A stretch of 16,026 bases of DNA from the NCBI GenBank assembly GCA_019308145.1, contig JAFDIG010000073.1, forward strand, positions 1-16,026, written 5' to 3'. The notes beneath the pieces are model-generated. The model was given only the letters and a program-made list of their open reading frames with translations, did no database searches and had not been told where the DNA came from. Shown piece after piece: positions 7,258 through 14,686 of this stretch; the stretch's first letter is position 1; each line of letters opens with the position of its first letter. Origin of the DNA: Deltaproteobacteria bacterium (GTDB lineage Bacteria; Desulfobacterota; JAFDIG01). The position numbers and the translations under genes are program-made.

Positions 7258-8942
7258 TTATCTTAACCGTAAACCAAGCTCTTGCAACTGTTTTTTATCA
7301 ACATAAGATGGAGCTTCTGTAAGCAAGCAAGTTGCTTTTTGAGTTTTGGGAAAAGCTATAACGTCCCGTATGGAAGGACTTTTTGATAAAATCATAACTA
7401 AACGGTCAAAACCAAAGGCTATGCCTCCATGAGGCGGAGCTCCCATCTCAAGAGCATCTAAGAGAAATCCAAACTTTGCTTTTGCTTCTTCACAAGATCA
7501 TATGCCTTAGCCCTTACTTTTAATGGTTCAGACTCTATAAAAGGAATATCTTCTTCCTTTGGGCTGGTAAAAGGATGATGCACAGAAACATACCTTTTTT
7601 CTTCTTTATCATATTCAAAAAGAGGGAAGTCTGTAATCCAAACAAAATTATACCTCTCTTCTTCTACTATCCCTGTAATACGAGCCAAATGGAGCCTGAG
7701 ATTTCCAAGAGCATTATTAACAATTTCAGGATTATCAGCAACTATTAAAATCAAATCTCCCTCATTAACTTTCATTTTTTCTTTAATAGAGTCAAGTTGA
7801 GAATTTGAAAAGAATTTTGAAATAGGAGAAGTCCAGCCCTTTTCAGTATATTTCATCCAAGAAAGTCCTTTTGCTTCATAGATAGAGATTATTTCATTAA
7901 GATCTTCTATCTCTTTTCTTGAAAACCTTCCTCCACCTGGAAGGTTTAAAGCTTTTATAATACCTCCTCTACTTACAACATCTTGAAACACCTTAAACTT
8001 GGAATTCTTCATTATATCAGTAATATCAACAAGAAAGAGATCAAATCGTGTATCAGGACGATCTAAACCATATCGATCTATTGCCTCATTATAAGTTAAT
8101 TTTTTAAATGGTAAAGCAAGTTCAATGTTCATTACTTCCCTAAATATATGAGCTATCATTCCTTCTGTAACCTCCTGGATTGTATCCACATCAATAAAAG
8201 ACATTTCCACATCTATTTGAGTAAATTCAGGTTGTCTATCTGCTCTAAGATCCTCATCTCTGAAACATTTCACAATTTGAAAATATCTATCAAAACCACT
8301 TATCATCAAAATCTGTTTAAAAAGTTGGGGTGATTGAGGGAGTGCATAAAACTTACCTAAATGAATTCTACTTGGAACAATATAATCCCTTGCACCCTCT
8401 GGAGTGCTTTTTGTAAGAAAAGGAGTTTCTACCTCTAAAAAACCATGATCATTAAAATAGTCTCTTACCGCTTTTGCTAACTTATGTCTCAGAATAAAGT
8501 TTTTCAATATATTTGGTCTTCTTAGATCAAGATATCTATATTTTAATCTAATGTTTTCTGAAATATCTACCTTCTCCTCAATAGGAAATGGAGGAGGTTT
8601 AGAAACATTTAAAATCCTTAACTCTGTAACGTTAACTTCTATGTTACCTGTTTTTAATTCAGGATTTTCTGTGCCAGCAGGCCTTTTAACTACCATACCT
8701 CTTGCCGCTATCACATATTCACTTCTTAGTTCTTTTGCCTTTTCATGAGCTTCCTCACTAATAGTAGGATTCATAACTATTTGAATAATTCCTTCCCTAT
8801 CTCTGAGGTCAACAAAGATAACGCCTCCTAAGTCTCGTCTTTTTGCTACCCATCCCATAAGAACTACTTCTTTCCCGATATCCTCTTCAGAGATCTTTCC
8901 ACAATAGTTACTCCTTTTTAAACTTCCTAAAACATCATTCAT
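7258..8942 (-). pseudogene. aspS: aspartyl-tRNA synthetase, interrupted by an internal deletion with frameshift
   Basis: Class II synthetase charging tRNA-Asp. Codons 1-484 from ATG 8942 read normally: OB-fold anticodon domain with R-R-D-L-G-G-V-I-F-V-D-L-R-D, Q-S-P-Q-L-F-K-Q, motif 2 (C-F-R-D-E-D-L-R-A-D-R-Q-P-E-F-T-Q) and the GAD insertion, up to A-K-A-Y-D-L-V. The frame then changes near 7491 and hits TAG at 7458-7460. The alternative frame resumes E-E-A-K-A-K-F-G-F-L-L-D-A-L-E, G-A-P-P-H-G-G, motif 3 (G-F-D-R-L-V-M), and ends G-L-R-L-R at 7258. Compared with other bacterial AspRS, about 29-30 residues are absent between them, including the E-x-G-G-G-S-x-R-I-H segment of the ATP site. The frame relation means the lost length is 1 mod 3. 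The ATG at 8942 is chosen because GGGGTG lies about 7 nt upstream. Either decayed or a sequence error. Confidence 0.9.
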
Positions 8943-9054
8943 GAGAATCACCCCATAATGTTAAAATCAAAAAATATTTTATCTTTTTTGAATATTTAAA
9001 GTTTTAATTTCTTAACCATAATTTATAACTTGAAAAGATTAGCATAAACTTAGT

Positions 9055-9083
9055 TTTAATTCAATTCTTTTAGTTGAATTAAA
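9055..9083. repeat. perfect 10-bp inverted repeat
   Basis: TTTAATTCAA (9055-9064) and TTGAATTAAA (9074-9083) are exact reverse complements separated by 9 nt. There is no T-tract on either side, so a terminator is unlikely; a cruciform or protein-binding site between the divergent genes is possible. Confidence 0.45.
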
Positions 9084-9254
9084 GCGAATAAACATAATTT
9101 ATTTGAAACAACCTAAAGATAAAAGGGGAAAAGATCCTTTTTGTTACAAATTACCACTTAAAAAAGAGATATAAGTATAAACAAAGTAGTGAAAGAAGTA
9201 AAGATAAATAGCTTAATTATTTTTAAAAAATAATATTTTTAGTCAAGAATTAGA

Positions 9255-9282
9255 TTGCAAAATAGAAAAAATTTGATAAAAT
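9255..9282 (+). promoter_or_regulatory. candidate promoter for the DUF2267/PaaK-like/ACT unit
   Basis: TTGCAA (9255-9260, 4/6), a 16-bp spacer and TAAAAT (9277-9282, 5/6), giving a leader of about 90 nt before the GTG at 9382. Confidence 0.45.
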
Positions 9283-9381
9283 ATTATTTAGTAAGAATGA
9301 TCATGCTACGGATTTGTTGGGAAGTAGAACTAAAAAAATATAGGAGCGGAAGGGAAATAAAAGTAAAAGGAGGTACTCATT

Positions 9382-9675
9382 GTGATTACCACAAGGAAGG
9401 AATTTTTAAAACAGTTAATGAAGTTAACAAACATTGATTCTATACAAAAAGCCGATGAACTTGCACAAGCAGTTATTTCTCTTATTAAATTAGTTATTGG
9501 ACCAGAGCTTTCTGAGAAGATAGCTAACTCGGTTCCAGAAGATTTGAAAAAAGGCTGGGAATCTATCGCGTTTCCAACAAGCTCGATTGATTTAAGTGAT
9601 CTTGCTTTTGAGATGGAAGAGGGGATGGAAGAATCAAGTAAACCAGAAAAAGAACCTACCATTACTCATGGTTGA
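9382..9675 (+). CDS. small DUF2267-like protein
   Basis: A 97-aa acidic, helical protein. The central part (about residues 18-55: A-D-E-L-A-Q-A-V-I-S-L-I then P-E-D-L-K-K-G-W) resembles a DUF2267 repeat, whose usual signature is a helix ending in L-P-x-x-L-x-x-x-W. The match is by eye and moderate. The last 25 residues are Glu/Ser/Pro-rich and look disordered. Start GTG 9382 is strongly supported by AAAAGGAGGT (9365-9374) with 7-nt spacing, the best ribosome binding site in the window. The PaaK-like gene follows after 112 bp on the same strand. The role is unknown. Confidence 0.7.
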   Translation: MITTRKEFLKQLMKLTNIDSIQKADELAQAVISLIKLVIGPELSEKIANSVPEDLKKGWESIAFPTSSIDLSDLAFEMEEGMEESSKPEKEPTITHG

Positions 9676-9787
9676 TATCAATATAGCTTAAACTATAAAG
9701 ATAATCTTCTAATAAAGGAGTTCTAAAAGTATTAAGTCAGTAACTCAAGATGAACTTCAAATAAAAAGATTGAAGGCAGGGTAGTTG

Positions 9788-11077
9788 ATGAAGAGAGAAG
9801 GGAAAGATAGAAAGAAAGGCTATTTTAATCAAGAAAAAGAGACAAGGGATCCTGAAAAACGTAAAGAGAGTCTTGAAAAATCCCTTAAGGCAATCATAAA
9901 ACATGGGTATAAAAACTCTAAAGCTATCAAAACGATTTTAGACAAAGCTGGAGCTACACCAGATGACATTAATACCCTTGAAGATTTAGAAAAGCTGCCA
10001 ATAACAAACAAAGCTGATTTGCTTGATTGCCAAAAAAGAGAGTTTCCTTTTGGAGGATTTGAGGCTGTTCCCCTTGAAGAAATAAGAAGGATCTATGTCT
10101 CCCCTGGTTTTATATATGAACCTGGTGAAATGGAGTATAAAGATACGAGATTAGCTGAGGCCCTTTTTGCTTCAGGCTTTAGGAAAGGTGATATTATTGT
10201 AAATACCTTTAATTATCATCTCTGGCCATTTTCTTTTATGCTGGATGAATCTTTGAAGATGATCGGTTGTACTGTGGTACCAACGGGTCCCGGGAATACT
10301 CATATGCAAGTGACTATAATTCAACATCTTAAAGCAAATGGTTTTATTGGAACACCTAGTTTTCTTATGACAATATCTGAAAGAGCGGAAGGAATGGGAA
10401 TAGATCTAAAAAAGGATTTTCCTTTAGAAACAGCTTTTGTTTCAGCTGAGATGCTACCAGAATCATTGAGAAAACGGCTTGAAGAAAAAACAGGAATCAC
10501 TATCTCTCAAGCTTATGCAACGGTTGATTTAGGATGCATTGGATACGAGTGCCCCAACAAAAATGGTTTACATATTCCTGAAGATGTAATAGTAGAGATA
10601 ATAAATCCTGATACAGGGAAAAAGGTTGAATCAGGTGCTGTTGGTGAAGTAGTAGTTACCACATTTAATAAAACTTTTCCTTTAATCCGTTTTGGCACAG
10701 GGGATCTCTCATCTTTTATGAAGGAAAAATGTGAGTGTGGAAGAACATCTTTAAAACTTCTAAAAATTTTGGGACGAACTGATCAGGCTACCAAAATAAG
10801 GGGAACCTTTGTTCATCCATGGCAAACCGACGAACTCATGGGAAAGTTTCATGAGGTCTATAAATATCAAATGGTAGTTACTAGAAAAGAGCATAAAGAT
10901 GAGATTACATTTTTTGTTGAGTTGAAGGAAGAGTTAGTTGATAAAGTGAGACTTAAAGCACAAATTGAAAAAATGATAAAAGAGATGCTTAATTTAAGGG
11001 GAAAAGTAGAGATTGTACCTAAGGGATATATCCCTGAATGGCATAAAAAGATCGAGGATAAAAGGAGTTGGGAATAA
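9788..11077 (+). CDS. PaaK-family adenylate-forming enzyme (phenylacetate-CoA ligase-like)
   Basis: A 429-aa protein with the PaaK layout: N-terminal Y-F-N-Q-E-K-E-T, T-L-E-D-L-E-K-L-P-I-T-N-K-A-D-L (63-78), G-D-I-I-V-N-T-F-N-Y (134-143), then Q-A-Y-A-T-V-D-L-G, G-L-H-I-P-E-D, G-E-V-V-V-T-T, I-R-F-G-T-G-D-L, C-E-C-G-R-T and L-G-R-T-D-Q-A-T-K-I-R-G (328-339). By family it would adenylate an aryl or other carboxylate and form its CoA thioester. The usual ATP P-loop S-S-G-T-T-G-K-P is replaced by S-P-G-F-I-Y-E-P (105-112), and the expected C-terminal catalytic Lys region reads E-W-H-K-K-I-E-D-K-R, so the chemistry is uncertain. ATG 9788 is chosen over the TTG at 9785; AGGG lies about 5 nt upstream. 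It precedes the ACT protein by 36 bp. Confidence 0.85.
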   Translation: MKREGKDRKKGYFNQEKETRDPEKRKESLEKSLKAIIKHGYKNSKAIKTILDKAGATPDDINTLEDLEKLPITNKADLLDCQKREFPFGGFEAVPLEEIRRIYVSPGFIYEPGEMEYKDTRLAEALFASGFRKGDIIVNTFNYHLWPFSFMLDESLKMIGCTVVPTGPGNTHMQVTIIQHLKANGFIGTPSFLMTISERAEGMGIDLKKDFPLETAFVSAEMLPESLRKRLEEKTGITISQAYATVDLGCIGYECPNKNGLHIPEDVIVEIINPDTGKKVESGAVGEVVVTTFNKTFPLIRFGTGDLSSFMKEKCECGRTSLKLLKILGRTDQATKIRGTFVHPWQTDELMGKFHEVYKYQMVVTRKEHKDEITFFVELKEELVDKVRLKAQIEKMIKEMLNLRGKVEIVPKGYIPEWHKKIEDKRSWE

Positions 11078-11113
11078 TCTAAATTATTGTTATAGAGTGC
11101 AGGTAGGTTCGTT

Positions 11114-11617
11114 GTGGGAAAGATTAAAATCGGCGGTATAATGCAAAGTGAGGGCAGAGCAATTTTAAGGGTTATGTCTGTACCTGAAAGACCAGATGTT
11201 GCTGGTATTATTTTAAAAGCATTAGGAAGTCAAGGTATTAATATTGAATTTTTAGTTGAAAGCTTTGATTTAGACGGATATGGCAATTTTACCTTATGTA
11301 TCGACCAACGGGACCTTGATTCTGCTTTAGCTATATTAGATCAAGTAAAGCAAGCAATCGATGCAAAAGCCATCTCATACGATCCAGATGTAGGTGTAGT
11401 ATCAGTTTTTGGGCCACACTTTAGGGAAAAACCAATGGTTTCAGGAATTATGTTTTCAGCTCTTGGAGACGCTGGTATCACTCCCTTAGCTATTAGTACC
11501 TCTATTTCGAGCGTATCATGTATTGTGAAAGCATATGAGATTGATATGGCTGTAAAGGTTTTAGAAGATGCTTTTGAATCACCATTTGGTGTAAAAGAAA
11601 GAGCAAAAGAGTATTAA
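11114..11617 (+). CDS. free-standing double-ACT protein resembling the aspartokinase regulatory domain
   Basis: A 167-aa protein with two ACT modules and no kinase domain. ACT1 (about 15-80) begins I-L-R-V-M-S-V-P-E-R-P-D-V-A-G-I-I, parallel to the LysC beta-subunit V-P-D-x-P-G-x-A. ACT2 (about 95-155) has S-G-I-M-F-S-A-L-G-D-A-G-I-T-P-L-A-I-S-T-S and S-S-V-S-C-I-V-K, close to the LysC inhibitor-site helix and strand. ACT domains bind amino acids, so this may be an amino-acid sensor acting on a partner, perhaps the adjacent PaaK-like enzyme. Start GTG 11114 is preceded by AGGTAGG and retains all of ACT1; the ATG at 11141 would trim its first strand. It is 36 bp downstream of the PaaK-like gene. 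A lone LysC beta subunit is the main alternative. Confidence 0.82.
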   Translation: MGKIKIGGIMQSEGRAILRVMSVPERPDVAGIILKALGSQGINIEFLVESFDLDGYGNFTLCIDQRDLDSALAILDQVKQAIDAKAISYDPDVGVVSVFGPHFREKPMVSGIMFSALGDAGITPLAISTSISSVSCIVKAYEIDMAVKVLEDAFESPFGVKERAKEY

Positions 11618-11802
11618 ACCCCCTGCCAAAATTTATTGCAATGAATTTCTGAGCACTTGCCTTTATTATTCTAACAATTTCTTATATTTTTAAAAGATAT
11701 TTAATATTAATTACTGAATCCTTGAAGCATCTATAAAGTTATTGTATAAAAGAATTAGTTTAAGCTGGAAAAATGACTCAATAAAAAAAATCCTAAAACT
11801 TA

Positions 11803-11831
11803 TTGACAAAAGGTTAAAGAAGTTATTTTAT
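11803..11831 (+). promoter_or_regulatory. candidate promoter of feoAB
   Basis: Perfect TTGACA (11803-11808), 17-bp spacer, TTTTAT (11826-11831, 4/6; TATATT at 11829 would need a 20-bp spacer). Iron repression would be expected, but no Fur- or DtxR-type box is recognisable in the 11618-11873 spacer. Confidence 0.5.
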
Positions 11832-11873
11832 ATTTAATCTTGTTTTAAATTCATTTATATAGGGGCTTAGTAA

Positions 11874-12125
11874 ATGGGAAAGGAAAAAATGGAAAAACTC
11901 CTTACATTAGAAAATCTTAGAACTGGTGATGAAGGAATAATTATAAAAATTTTAGGAGAAGGAAACTTTAAAAAAAGGTTACTTGAAATGGGTTTTATTG
12001 CGGGAGAAAAAGTAAAGGTAGAAAAATATGCACCACTTAAAGATCCAGTAGAATATATGATAAAAGGATATCACGTAAGCCTTAGACATGAAGAGGCAGC
12101 GAAAATTTTAGTAGAAAAGGTATAA
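11874..12125 (+). CDS. feoA: FeoA, ferrous iron transport accessory protein
   Basis: An 83-aa SH3-like protein that assists FeoB at the inner face of the membrane. Diagnostic blocks are L-E-N-L-R-T-G-D-E-G-I-I, F-K-K-R-L-L-E-M-G-F-I-A-G-E-K-V and V-S-L-R-H-E-E-A-A-K-I at the end. The usual family length is 75-90 aa. The start could be ATG 11874 (GGGG about 9 nt upstream) or ATG 11889 (AAAGGA at 6 nt, giving 78 aa); the upstream one is reported. feoB begins 4 bp after its stop, so the pair is one translationally close unit. No feoC is present. Confidence 0.94.
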   Translation: MGKEKMEKLLTLENLRTGDEGIIIKILGEGNFKKRLLEMGFIAGEKVKVEKYAPLKDPVEYMIKGYHVSLRHEEAAKILVEKV

Positions 12126-12129
12126 AAAG

Positions 12130-14304
12130 ATGAAAAAAGTAATCACTGTGGCATTAGCAGGAAATCCAAACTCGGGAAAAACCACAATATTTAATCAATT
12201 AACAGGGGCAAGACAAAAAGTTGGTAACTGGCCAGGGGTTACAGTTGAAAAAAAAGAGGGGAAGTTTTTCTTTAATGATTATGAAATACATCTTATAGAT
12301 TTGCCTGGTATCTATAGCCTAAGTGCATATTCAATAGAAGAGATTGTTGCTCGTGACTTTATTTTAGAAAGAAAACCTGATGTTGTAGTCGATATTGTTG
12401 ATGCCTCTAATTTGGATAGAAATCTCTATTTAACAGTACAGCTTATTGAATTAGGCGTAAAATTGGTTTTATCTTTAAATATGATTGATGTAGCTGAAAA
12501 TAGGGGATATCATATCAATCATAACAAACTTGGAGAACTATTAGGAACACCTGCAATTCCAACCATAGGAACAAAGGGTGATGGGTTAAAAGAACTTTTA
12601 GAAGAAATAGTGAAGGTAAAAGAGGGGAAAGAGAGTAAGTTAAGGTCTATCCCTGTTCCATTAGGAAGGGAGATCGAGGAAGAGATATTAAAGGTTCAAC
12701 AAAAAATAGAGAAAAATTCAAGGTTAAGTAAAAAATATTCACCGAGGTGGTTAAGTGTAAAGCTTTTAGAGAATGATAAAGATATAATTGAAAAAATTAG
12801 ATATTCTCAATATGGAGATAAAATATTAGAACAAGTTGAAAAAAGTCGAAATCATATTATGAGCATATATAATGAAGACCCTGAAACCATCATTACAGAA
12901 CAGAGATATGGCTTTATTGATGGGGCTGTAAAAGAAAGTACTCACTGGACAAAAAAGGATAGGATAACTTTAACCGATAAAATAGATAAGGTTCTCATGA
13001 ATAGAATTCTTGGTTTTCCTATCTTTTTTCTATTTATTTGGCTCTTGTTTCAAGGCACTTTTACCTTGGGAGGGCCACCTATGGAATGGATAGCAAGCCT
13101 GGTAAATTGGCTTTCACATATAGTAGAAATACATATGGCTGAATCTCTTTTAAAGGATCTTATAATCAAAGGGGTATTAGGTGGAGTAGGGGGGGTATTG
13201 ATCTTTCTTCCAAATATTTTGTTGCTTTTTTTAGGTATTTCTATTTTAGAAGATACTGGTTACATGGCAAGGGCAGCCTTTATTATGGATCGGGTTATGC
13301 ATGCTATTGGATTGCACGGGAAATCTTTTATCCCTCTCATTATGGGATTTGGTTGTAATGTGCCAGCAATTTTAGCAACAAGGACACTGGAAAATAAAAG
13401 GGATCGCATCCTTACTATTTTGATCAATCCTCTTATGAGCTGCTCTGCTAGGCTTCCAGTATATGTGCTTTTTGCAGGTGCTTTTTTTAAAAAAAATGCT
13501 GGTAACGTAATCTTTTCTATATATATGATTGGCATTATATTAGCTATTATTATGGGACAGATTTTTAAAAAAACTCTATTTAAAGGGGAAAGCGCTCCTT
13601 TTGTTATGGAACTCCCTCCATATAGGGTGCCAACTATTAAAAGCACTTTTATTCATATGTGGGAAAGGGGATCAATATATTTAAAAAAAATGGGAGGGAT
13701 TATCCTTGTCTTTTCTATTATTATATGGTTTTTAGGGGCTTTCCCAACAAATGGAGGTATATCTTTTAAGTATAAAGATGAATTAAAAAAAATTGATAAA
13801 GTTTATGAGAATAAAATTGAAGAAGCTAAAAAGCTCAAAAGTCAAAAATCAACTCAAATTATAAAAAACTTGATAAAAGAAAAAGAAGAGAAGAAAAAAG
13901 CAATAGAAAAAAAGATAAAATTATATCAAAAAGAACATTCATATATAGGACGAATTGGTAAAGCTATTGTACCAATTATTAAACCGCTTGGGTTTAACTG
14001 GCAAATGGGGGTTGCATTAGTTACAGGATTTGTCGCAAAAGAGGTGGTAGTAAGTACACTTGGTGTATTATTTCAGGCTGAGGAAGAATCCCTTAAAAAC
14101 GCATTAGCAAAATCTGGTATGACCCCATTGGTTGCTTATGCATTTATGGTGTTTGTTTTAATATATATCCCTTGCCTTGCAACCGTTGTTGCTATTTATA
14201 AAGAAAGCTCAATTTATTGGGCGCTGTTCACTGTTTCCTATACATTGGTGCTTGCCTGGATAGTTTCATTTTTGGTTTACAGGGTTGGCTATCTTTTCCT
14301 TTGA
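12130..14304 (+). CDS. feoB: FeoB, ferrous iron transporter with N-terminal G domain
   Basis: Inner-membrane Fe(II) uptake protein, 724 aa. The N-terminal GTPase domain shows G1 G-N-P-N-S-G-K-T (11-18), the G2-region Thr in W-P-G-V-T-V-E (34-40), G3 D-L-P-G (57-60) and G4 N-M-I-D (117-120). A helical GDI-like region runs to about 280. The membrane part starts near 295 and includes the two Gate-type motifs: M-G-F-G-C-N-V-P-A with Cys409, and the Y-I-P-C-L-A-T repeat with Cys682. Residues about 541-605 form a Lys/Glu-rich coiled-coil insert between membrane segments, before the conserved I-G-R-I-G-K-A-I and A-K-E-V-V-V-S-T-L-G. The gene is AT-rich like its surroundings. It is coupled to feoA (4-bp gap) and ended by an intrinsic terminator. 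Confidence 0.97.
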   Translation: MKKVITVALAGNPNSGKTTIFNQLTGARQKVGNWPGVTVEKKEGKFFFNDYEIHLIDLPGIYSLSAYSIEEIVARDFILERKPDVVVDIVDASNLDRNLYLTVQLIELGVKLVLSLNMIDVAENRGYHINHNKLGELLGTPAIPTIGTKGDGLKELLEEIVKVKEGKESKLRSIPVPLGREIEEEILKVQQKIEKNSRLSKKYSPRWLSVKLLENDKDIIEKIRYSQYGDKILEQVEKSRNHIMSIYNEDPETIITEQRYGFIDGAVKESTHWTKKDRITLTDKIDKVLMNRILGFPIFFLFIWLLFQGTFTLGGPPMEWIASLVNWLSHIVEIHMAESLLKDLIIKGVLGGVGGVLIFLPNILLLFLGISILEDTGYMARAAFIMDRVMHAIGLHGKSFIPLIMGFGCNVPAILATRTLENKRDRILTILINPLMSCSARLPVYVLFAGAFFKKNAGNVIFSIYMIGIILAIIMGQIFKKTLFKGESAPFVMELPPYRVPTIKSTFIHMWERGSIYLKKMGGIILVFSIIIWFLGAFPTNGGISFKYKDELKKIDKVYENKIEEAKKLKSQKSTQIIKNLIKEKEEKKKAIEKKIKLYQKEHSYIGRIGKAIVPIIKPLGFNWQMGVALVTGFVAKEVVVSTLGVLFQAEEESLKNALAKSGMTPLVAYAFMVFVLIYIPCLATVVAIYKESSIYWALFTVSYTLVLAWIVSFLVYRVGYLFL

Positions 14305-14339
14305 TTAACTTATTTTTCTATTTTTTTAAACTTTTATAG

Positions 14340-14368
14340 ATAGGGCTCTAAAATAGCCCTATTTTTTT
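14340..14368 (+). terminator. intrinsic terminator after feoB
   Basis: ATAGGGCT (14340-14347) pairs with AGCCCTAT (14355-14362) around a 7-nt loop, and the stem runs into seven T residues (14362-14368). It marks the end of the feoAB transcript, 35 bp after the stop. Confidence 0.88.
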
Positions 14369-14464
14369 ATTTAATTTACAACTTTATGATATAATTTTTT
14401 AAAGGAATTTATCATATTTCACTAATTAACTCATTGAAATTCAATTAAAATTTGCATTTTTTTC

Positions 14465-14493
14465 TTGACTTTTTCAATTTAGTATAGTAAAAA
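14465..14493 (+). promoter_or_regulatory. candidate promoter for the Cys4 peptide-galE unit
   Basis: TTGACT (14465-14470, 5/6), 17-bp spacer, TAAAAA (14488-14493, 4/6). It lies after the feoB terminator and 32 bp before the ATG at 14525. Confidence 0.5.
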
Positions 14494-14524
14494 ATAATAA
14501 AAATCAAAGAAAAGGAGCGTTTAA

Positions 14525-14686
14525 ATGGGAAAAGTAAGGTGCAAAGGGCAATCATATTTCATAGATGAGGAGATATGTTTGGCAAGGCAAAAGAAGCCTC
14601 ATCTTTTTCCTAAATGCAAACATTGTGAACATTCTCAAAGGCAAATAGAACTTTTTCAAAAGGAGAAAAAAATAAAAAGAAGATGA
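14525..14686 (+). CDS. 53-aa four-cysteine protein, translationally coupled to galE
   Basis: A short open frame with good start signals: GGAG lies 7 nt before ATG 14525. It encodes 53 aa with Cys6, Cys18, Cys31 and Cys34 (the last two as C-K-H-C), a pattern suited to Zn or Fe-S binding. The C-terminus is strongly basic (K-E-K-K-I-K-R-R). Its TGA overlaps the galE ATG as ATGA (14683-14686), which implies translational coupling. I do not recognise the family. The Cys spacing, basic tail, ribosome site and coupling argue that it is a real gene. Confidence 0.72.
   Translation: MGKVRCKGQSYFIDEEICLARQKKPHLFPKCKHCEHSQRQIELFQKEKKIKRR

Larger units (their letters stand above)
8943..9381. other. 439-bp non-coding spacer between divergent aspS and the DUF2267-like gene
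   Basis: Very AT-rich, with no convincing gene. It holds a perfect inverted repeat (9055-9083), a weak GC-poor hairpin AAAAGG/CCTTTT (9121-9126/9136-9141) followed by T5, a candidate plus-strand promoter (9255-9282) and the strong Shine-Dalgarno of the gene at 9382. I found no clear minus-strand aspS promoter and no recognisable riboswitch or T-box core. Confidence 0.6.

Noticed and set aside
7440..7500. Programmed frameshift in aspS
   Set aside because: Shifting frame cannot restore the roughly 30 missing residues of the ATP site, and no slippery run lies at the junction.
8943..9381. T-box or other riboswitch before aspS
   Set aside because: No T-box core sequence or conserved riboswitch pattern is visible, and the inverted repeat lacks a terminator tract.
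9255..9437. 60-aa open frame overlapping the start of the DUF2267-like gene
   Set aside because: It has no ribosome site or family resemblance, and it runs out of frame through the strong Shine-Dalgarno and start of the better-supported gene at 9382.
11618..11873. Fur/DtxR box or iron riboswitch before feoA
   Set aside because: Only AT-rich repeats such as TTAATATTAA are seen; none matches a known iron-regulator site well enough.
13260..13646. 128-aa minus-strand open frame inside feoB
   Set aside because: It is a shadow of the membrane domain of FeoB; the hydrophobic content is explained by the sense gene.
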